From Kitagawia praeruptora (Eukaryota > Streptophyta > Magnoliopsida > Apiales > Apiaceae): 64,000 bases of DNA. The translations under genes were made by a program, and so were the position numbers. Where the stretch lies: contig CM075353.1 in the NCBI GenBank assembly GCA_037693485.1, forward strand, positions 4,102,001-4,166,000, read 5' to 3'. Numbering within the stretch: position 1 is the stretch's first letter; each line of letters opens with the position of its first letter. The notes under the pieces are model-generated. The model was not told the origin of the DNA and did no database searches. It saw only the letters and a program-made list of their open reading frames with translations. Of the stretch, positions 58,005-64,000 are shown in pieces.

Positions 58005-58807
58005 GCACTTAGCAACGAGAGCCAACATCTCGTTAACAGCGGTGCAAATTCTACTCCTCTGGCTTCTGAGCTTACAAGCTTGGAAGATTCAACATTCAAA
58101 GTTGGGAAACTCTCAGTTGAGGAAAGGAAAGAAAAGATCCATCGTTACATGAAGAAAAGGAATGAGAGGAATTTCAGCAAGAAAATTAAGGTATCTTTAG
58201 TTGAAACTTGTAGAAATTCATTGATTCACTAGGCCTGATATATCCTATCAACATGATTTATGCATACAGAACTGATCATTTAACATTTTATCATGCAGTA
58301 TGCTTGTCGAAAGACTCTGGCAGACAGTCGGCCTCGTGTCAGAGGAAGGTTTGCAAAGAATGATGATTTTGGAGAGAACACTAGAACTGCGTGTGGCATT
58401 CATGAAGATGACACAGATGACGACCTGATGAGATCACTTCATGTATGTACCTATTAGTGCCTTTCATGATATACATATTAATTAAATCCTCCCAACACTT
58501 TCAAGAATTTACAAGAACCGGTAACTTACATAATATAAGAGATCTTTTGACCTGGAGAATACATGTTAAGCTCTTCTTCCAACTCCTAAAGGTTTTAGAA
58601 GAGCAAACCAAGCTACAAAATGATTGATACACTTGTCCGGAATCATTGCTTAGAATGAAGATGTTATCTGTTTGGCATTTAATGATGATTTTGGCACAGG
58701 TTGTTGTGAAAGAAGAAGATGAAATGATCGATTCTTCGGATATATTTGCACATATAAGTGGTGTGAATTCATTCAAATGCAACTATTCCATCCAATCCTG
58801 GATATGA
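58005..58807 (+). pseudogene. CCT-domain gene, last three exons (5' part not found)
   Basis: Exons at 58005-58190, 58299-58442 and 58700-58807 have AG/GT boundaries and an open frame of 146 codons ending in TGA. A CCT domain (EERKEKIHRYMKKRNERNF, then KYACRKTLADSRPRVRGRFA) spans the first junction, which splits Lys-Tyr as in many CCT-motif genes. No B-box or response-regulator domain is present in these exons. From family knowledge, CCT proteins are nuclear regulators of flowering, circadian or chloroplast genes. The first exons are absent from the 1 kb upstream, which is repeat DNA, so the gene is either broken or has a very long repeat-filled intron. Confidence 0.75.
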
Positions 58808-59177
58808 GACATCATGGAATGAAGCACATCTTCTACAGTTTTAATCAGGCCCCTGTTTCCATCAGGATAGAGTACTGATCCTGGAATAAAATAGGGGATA
58901 AATAATCGAGGGCCATATTATGGCATTTTGTAATTATCATCTTTGTAATGCACCAGGTTAGCTTATATTATAGATAGTACATAAATAATGACTGTAATTT
59001 TGTACATACTACTATTGCATTCTAAGTTAATGCTCCAGTACTGTGTAAATGCTAGGGAGGTACTGGTCGAAGAAAGATATTTAGTTGTTCTGTAAATAAG
59101 TATCAGTTTCCTGGAAAATATTGCAATTTCCAGTTCTTTCGAAACATGGAATATTTGAACTATAAGCACTTTATTAA
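58808..59177. other. 3' flank of the CCT gene
   Basis: AT-rich, presumably 3' untranslated and intergenic DNA. An AATAAA-like word lies near 58880-58890. Homology to the NB-LRR array units begins at about 59178 with ACACTGAGGAAGAATTGTG. Confidence 0.5.
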
Positions 59178-59194
59178 CACTGAGGAAGAATTGT

Positions 59195-59549
59195 GTCACG
59201 GAATTTACAGACCTAAAATGCAAACTACTTAGGTTTCCGGTATATCCAAGCTGCAAAGTCTTTAAATTATATTTTCCTAGGAACTCCGGTGAACAATTTT
59301 AATAAATTAAAATGCCAAATGTTTGAGCTGACAGAACTCACCATCATTTGTTTCCCAATGTAGAGGCTGGTTTGCAAGTCTGACTTGTAATCACTATTCT
59401 ACTTCCAACATTGTCATCTGAAAAACACAACACCAAATCGTTCCAGTCCTTGCTATCCCATGTCATCTATGAGTATCCCTGACCGCTCAGCCTTCATTTC
59501 AGATTGATGTTTAATTCCATATCACTGCAGTTCTCAATCTCCGTATCAA
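59195..59549 (-). pseudogene. Internally deleted NB-LRR fragment, unit C
   Basis: This is the third copy of the joined NB-ARC/LRR relic seen at 10605 and 14636. It is shorter: after the kinase-2 region it stops near CTCCGTATCAATATCAC, so the P-loop part is missing. Frame breaks are present. Confidence 0.72.
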
Positions 59550-60096
59550 TATCACAACTCACAAGTGACCTTACAACATTACAGCGGACGATTACAATTT
59601 ACAAGTAATCTGAAGGTTCTTCCATTACTAGAACAAATCGAAACTTATAAGATCAGAATAAATTATAAAGGTGGAATCATAGTCAGAAATTAAGCGAGAT
59701 CAGTCAATAATTTAATAAGCAAATAAAATACATAAGACCAGAGTACAATTACATCATGAGTACATACTAGAGAGGTCTCAGCAATAAGTAAACAAGTAGA
59801 GTCTTTCAGAAGCAAAGCGAGCAGAGATGTCCATGTAACTATTGCCTCGTTTGTTTCTTACATCTTTTAGTCTCTTTCCTACGAAACTGGAAGAAGCAAC
59901 CGGTAAGAATAAATGCAAACTTCTATGAAAAACATACCGGTATTCAGATGAGGTACACCGGTGTCATTCAGTTCCTGACATTTTGTAAAAACAATAATAT
60001 CTTTAAAGAATCTCTACAGAACTGCTTTCTTTTAATTAAACACCATTTTTAAGATGTCAAGAGAAGCAATATTTACGTACCTTGGATAGTAAAACA

Positions 60097-62493
60097 TTAT
60101 GCTTGGAAAATTGATATCTTCAACATATCATTCCCTTTGTTCAGTTGATCTTCTTTAATTTCATGTGCAGACTGCACGACAGCCGGGTTACAATTCCTTA
60201 TCTCAATCATCTCCAAGCTGTATATATCTCCTATACCAATAGGAATCTCTTTAAGTTGATAACAGCCTTCCAACTTTAAGTGCCGAAGGTTTGGAAATTG
60301 TTCAGTATAAGCACTCCATCGAACAATTTTGATGAACTTAAATGCCAAATGCTTGAGTTGACGGAACCCGCCATCACTTGTTTCCCAGTGTTCACCACAG
60401 AATGCATCAAACTGTAATTTGAGAACTTCAAGGTTCGGCAGCATTCCAATTTTCTGCATTTCGTCCCATTTCAAATGAGTAGATACCAGTGTGAGCTTCT
60501 TCAGGGTTGATGGAAACATATTTGGGCTCGACAACTCCTTATATGTAAACTTGTCCTCTAAGGAACTGTCATGGTTTAATTCGTTCTGCAAACTCAAATT
60601 TTCGAGATGTTCTAATTTATCGAGATTTGGAATCTCCAACATTGTGCATGAAGGATACAGTGGTGCTTTGATGCCCAGCTTTCGCAGATTTCCAGTAATT
60701 AACAAGATATCCCTGTAGTGGTAAAGTTCAGACGGGTGCAAAAGAGTTTGCAAGTGTGGGAGACTTGTGCAAAAGGGTCCTATTGGATCTCCAGTTGTGT
60801 TCTTGGGTATTTCATCATCTATGTTTCCTTTTAGGATAAGATGTCTCAGCTTATCTGACATCCAGTTTACTTTTGGTACACGAATAAAATTTATATTTCT
60901 GTTATCAACAATAAGAGTTTCAAGATATTTGAGTTTGTATATTAACTTGGATAAAGTGCATTTTTCATCTGGATGGTTATCTCCGGCCTTGATGCAAAGT
61001 GCTAAATACCTTAATTTTAACAGAGATCCAATTACAGTGGGAATGTTAGAGAGTCCAATACGAGATAAATCCATCACACTGAGATATTGGAATTTCCTGA
61101 GAACATCAAACAGATAGTCATTTTGGTACCTTTTATTTGCATAAGAGTTCCCCGATCCATTGCAACACAATATTGTTTGAACCATAGGTGCGGATGGAGT
61201 TCCAAGATGAAAGTACTCATGCAGTGACATAATGAAATTCTCCTCATCAACTTCTTGAGAGTGAAGTCTTTGCACCAGACTTGTTGTACGAGTTTCCTTT
61301 TTTTTATTTTGACCAAACGTTCTAAGAGTTTCTAGTAGTTTAGAAACAGCACTTTCGGACATTGGCATTTGACCAAATGTTGTAAGAGTTTCTAGTAGTT
61401 TAGAAACAGCACTTTCGGACGTTGGCATTTGATGCAAAAAATTCGCCTCACCTGCTTTTTTAATACACAATTCACGCAAGGCATCATGAACAATACACGC
61501 TTTAATTCCACCATTGGACCTGCGCTTAGAAATTATTACCAGACTTCTTGAAATCAGATCGTTCAAGTAACATGCTGCTACATCCTCCAAATTTGTTTCT
61601 GAGTCTTGAATTTTAATGAATCCCTCAGACACCCATAACAAAATTAACTTCCACGCTGGTATCTCGTAGTCCTCTGGGAATGCTGCAAAGTAGAGGAAAC
61701 ATGGTTTCAAGTGATCTGGCAAATGGTTGTAACTCAGCACTAGGGTTTCCATGTACTGCTCTGGGCCATTACTAGTGATAGAGCTCATATCATGGGCAAC
61801 CTGACTCCACCAGCTTAGTGTCGTGTCACTTGCAAGAATCCCAGCTATCACTACAATTGAAAGTGGCAGCCCCTGACATTTCCTAGCTATATGTGCCCCA
61901 ATCTCAATCAAAGACAAAGGACATTTTTCTTCGAGAAACACCTTGTAATGAAGTAAATCCCAGCTTTCTTTCTCAGTTAAGAAACGCAAAGGATGCTGAT
62001 ACTGGATCTGTAGAGGCAGATTTGCAAGTCGACTTGTGATCACTATTCTACTTCCCACATTGTCATCTGGAAAACACAACATCCAATCGTTCCAGTCCTT
62101 AACATCCCATATGTCATCCATGACTACTAGATATCTCTGACCGCTCAGCCTTCGTTTCAGATTTACACTTAATTCCATATCACTGAAATCCTTAATTTCA
62201 GCATCAAAACCTGATTTTAAGATGCCAGATAAGAGATCACCCTTTTTAGGCTCTTGTGTGACCGTTGTCCAGGCACGAACATAAAAGTGATATACGATTG
62301 AAGGTTCATTAAAGATCCTCTTAACCAAAGTTGTCTTTCCTAGTCCAGCCATACCAACAACAGAAATAACCTGTAGCTGCTTTTTACCTCCCATAAGTTG
62401 CTCTATAAGCCTCCTTGCATCATCCTCAAAACCAACCACTGTTGTTACTCCTACATCATGTTGACGCCCCATTTTATGAAATGAGGGTTCCAT
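60097..62493 (-). CDS. NB-LRR gene C, R1-like, lacking a coiled-coil domain (798 residues)
   Basis: A single open exon encodes an NB-ARC ATPase switch (residues about 20-345) and a leucine-rich-repeat domain (about 440-790). Visible motifs are P-loop GMAGLGKTT (47-55), RNBS-A with AWTTVTQEPK, kinase 2 LVVMDDIWD (122-130), GSRIVITSR (147-155), GLPLS (208-212), CFLYFAAFPEDY (265-276) and VHD (335-337) in the MHD position. A 20-residue segment ending LLETLxTFGQ is duplicated at about 357-396. From family knowledge these are intracellular pathogen sensors related to R1/R1A. The usual N-terminal coiled coil is absent and no coding sequence for it lies just upstream. It may be a truncated NL protein acting with helpers, or a decayed gene that is still open. 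Confidence 0.88.
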   Translation of the reverse strand: MEPSFHKMGRQHDVGVTTVVGFEDDARRLIEQLMGGKKQLQVISVVGMAGLGKTTLVKRIFNEPSIVYHFYVRAWTTVTQEPKKGDLLSGILKSGFDAEIKDFSDMELSVNLKRRLSGQRYLVVMDDIWDVKDWNDWMLCFPDDNVGSRIVITSRLANLPLQIQYQHPLRFLTEKESWDLLHYKVFLEEKCPLSLIEIGAHIARKCQGLPLSIVVIAGILASDTTLSWWSQVAHDMSSITSNGPEQYMETLVLSYNHLPDHLKPCFLYFAAFPEDYEIPAWKLILLWVSEGFIKIQDSETNLEDVAACYLNDLISRSLVIISKRRSNGGIKACIVHDALRELCIKKAGEANFLHQMPTSESAVSKLLETLTTFGQMPMSESAVSKLLETLRTFGQNKKKETRTTSLVQRLHSQEVDEENFIMSLHEYFHLGTPSAPMVQTILCCNGSGNSYANKRYQNDYLFDVLRKFQYLSVMDLSRIGLSNIPTVIGSLLKLRYLALCIKAGDNHPDEKCTLSKLIYKLKYLETLIVDNRNINFIRVPKVNWMSDKLRHLILKGNIDDEIPKNTTGDPIGPFCTSLPHLQTLLHPSELYHYRDILLITGNLRKLGIKAPLYPSCTMLEIPNLDKLEHLENLSLQNELNHDSSLEDKFTYKELSSPNMFPSTLKKLTLVSTHLKWDEMQKIGMLPNLEVLKLQFDAFCGEHWETSDGGFRQLKHLAFKFIKIVRWSAYTEQFPNLRHLKLEGCYQLKEIPIGIGDIYSLEMIEIRNCNPAVVQSAHEIKEDQLNKGNDMLKISIFQA

Positions 62494-62589
62494 TGCTAAG
62501 ATCTATAATTTATCTGATTGGTTTGTTTGGCTTTGTTTTGTTCTTGATCTCTCTTGGTAATCTAGGCATAAGGTGTACTGCTCAAAAGT
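62494..62589 (-). promoter_or_regulatory. Proximal upstream region of gene C
   Basis: About 96 bp is conserved with gene A upstream (13972-14070), including TTGGTAATCTAGGCATAAGG. It then meets the LINE-derived insertion. No clear TATA box is seen; this may be 5' untranslated sequence. Confidence 0.4.
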
Positions 62590-63420
62590 TAAGTAAAACA
62601 GGACAAGTCTATTCTCTCTCTCACGCATGAGAGTCCGCCGCTAGTCCCCCGGATCCCCGCCCCCATCCCCCCCATCCCCCCCATCCCCCTCTCTTCCCCC
62701 CGCCCTCTTTACCTCTCTTTCCCTCTCTTCCGCCCTCCGCCCTCCGCCCTCCGCCCCTCCGCCGCTCCGCCGCCCCGCTGCTCTCCGTCGCTTGTTTTTC
62801 TGATTCAATAAAATCGGGTGTTGCGTAAACCTCGAAGATTCCAATCGAGCTTTATTCTCGGATCTGTTTTGGATTTGAAGGATCCAGTTTTGATTGTAAT
62901 TGATTGTTTGTTTTAGTTGATCTAAGTTTAATTCGGATCTAAGGTTTCTAAGCCTTTTCCGATTGTAAGATCGATTTTGCTTTGTTGTCTCACCTTTGTG
63001 TGAGTTTGATTTTGTCTCACCGCTTGTTTGTGTGAGTTTTTTTGTCTCACCGTTTGTGTGAGTTTTGGTGCTGGATTATATTATCTTGGAGGCTTGTACG
63101 GATAATATGGATAAACACTTTGATTTTGTCTCACCGCTTGTTTGTGTGAGTTTTTTTGTCTCACCGTTTGTGTGAGTTTTGGTGCTGGATTATATTATCT
63201 TGGAGGCTTGTACGGATAATATGGATAAACACTTTGATGAAGTGTTAGTGTGTAGGTCTGCGAATATTGTAGCTCATTGCTTAGCGAGGGCGACATATTC
63301 TATGTCAGGTCTTTTAGAGTGGAATGTTTCTGCTCGAGATTGTATCATCTGTAACCTTGAGATATTTTAATGCAAGTACGATTTTTCAAAAAAAAAAAAA
63401 GTTATCCATAGAGTCATCAA
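62590..63420 (+). mobile_element. LINE-derived non-autonomous insertion upstream of gene C
   Basis: A 20-bp direct repeat AAGGTGTACTGCTCAAAAGT flanks it (62570-62589, 63421-63440), and unit A has this sequence once. It starts with a pyrimidine-rich GC block (62640-62790), followed by a T/G-rich leader-like stretch. It ends with the C terminus of a LINE ORF2 RNase H (RSANIVAHCLARAT...LLEW...F, stop at 63368-63370) and a poly(A) of 13. The middle of ORF2 is missing. A 114-bp segment is tandemly duplicated (63008-63121, 63122-63235). A 20-bp filler lies between the poly(A) and the repeat. Confidence 0.75.
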
Positions 63421-63440
63421 AAGGTGTACTGCTCAAAAGT

Positions 63441-64000
63441 AATCCATAGAGTGAACTTTGTCGGCCAAAAAAAAAAAAAAGAAAGAAGACTTAATTGCAT
63501 TTTGTAACCTCAGTATTTAAGCCAAAATTCACTTCGCACCTAAAACTTGAAAAAATTGCAATTTGCATCTTGACTGTTTCAATCGCGCTACAGAGCATTT
63601 TTTTTCACTCAATTCCATCAAATATGATTGTTATCGTGTAACTTATGAGGGATATAGCTGGTATTATTGAATAAAATGGTCAAATCAGTCATTATATATC
63701 AATATCTCTGTTCATGGGGGAAAGGTGCATATATGGTCATTGGTTGGTTCAACAAACAGCAGGATTGATTAGGCGGGTTAACCAATTGGAAGCTGAAAAT
63801 AAAGCTCTAGAAATGGCTTTGAAATGGCTTTGAAATTGAGTAAGGAGGAGAAGAAAAATGGGGGCTTTCACTGCTCTTGGTCGATTTTGCTGCTCTGCAT
63901 TACATGAGCTGTACTCATAATTTATATGTTTTGTAACAAAAATATGGATGTGGTGATATGATAATGGGTAAAGATGTTTGTGAGAAGGTTGTAGTGGTTA
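63441..64000. other. Array flank beyond gene C
   Basis: 63441-63710 matches the unit A upstream region (14065-14340), for example GTGTAACTTATGA and GGTATAGCTGGTATTATTGAA-like words. From about 63715 the sequence is unique. A short open stretch reading RRVNQLEAENKALEMAL is leucine-zipper-like but ends in a stop, and no gene can be called. Confidence 0.6.

Noticed and set aside
62640..62790. Pyrimidine-rich GC block as a CpG island promoter for a new gene
   Set aside because: It lies inside a LINE-derived insertion between direct repeats, so it is more simply the element's own 5' region.
63760..63840. Leucine-zipper-like peptide RRVNQLEAENKALEMAL
   Set aside because: Short, followed by stops, no supporting domain; may be chance or part of a gene mostly outside the window.

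Overview
The window reads as nuclear DNA of a transposon-rich flowering plant, most likely a eudicot. The evidence is AT-rich DNA with intron-bearing gene pieces, Copia and Gypsy LTR retrotransposons with plant-type primer sites, a CACTA transposon, a Helitron, MITEs and an R1-like NB-LRR disease-resistance family. An asterid such as an Apiaceae species would fit, but that is a guess from the style of the repeats and the R1-like genes. Nothing here looks bacterial or organellar.

The backbone is a tandem array of NB-LRR (resistance) genes on the minus strand. Each unit pairs an internally deleted NB-LRR fragment with a longer gene copy. Unit A is 10605-14600, with its gene at 11625-13971 broken by a frameshift, deletions and a stop. 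Unit B is 14636-15490 plus 20186-21103 plus 38850-38944; it is split by transposons and has lost its NB half. Unit C is 59178-63700, with an open 798-residue gene at 60097-62493. All copies that still have the start lack an N-terminal coiled-coil domain. A second host gene piece, the last three exons of a CCT-domain gene, lies on the plus strand at 58005-58807.

Most of the rest is nested insertions with readable junctions. From left to right these are: a Gypsy-type LTR (1-1541) cutting a Copia element (1542 to about 5888); two Stowaway-like MITEs; a Tekay-like LTR (6976-10061) carrying a 971-bp Mutator-like insertion; a foldback MITE; and a short-LTR Copia (15491-20185, TSD GAGAT) in the 3' flank of gene B. 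An Athila-like Gypsy element (21104-38849, TSD GTGC[A/C]) lies inside gene B, and a 5.9-kb CACTA transposon (27849-33786, TSD CGA) lies inside the protease region of that Gypsy element. The CACTA element carries host gene exons, recognisable as HEATR5/SWEETIE and Cu/Zn superoxide dismutase.

Downstream is a Helitron (39123-56533) whose empty site is preserved in a paralogous repeat only about 450 bp away. It holds a Sirevirus-like Copia element (42268-55448, TSD TAATT) with an accessory ORF. One LTR of that Copia holds both a Mutator-like foldback MITE (9-bp TSD) and a solo Gypsy-type LTR (TSD TTGGA). A LINE-derived insertion sits about 100 bp upstream of the gene C start codon.

Only gene C looks like a possibly functional host protein-coding gene. 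All retroelement reading frames carry stops or frameshifts.
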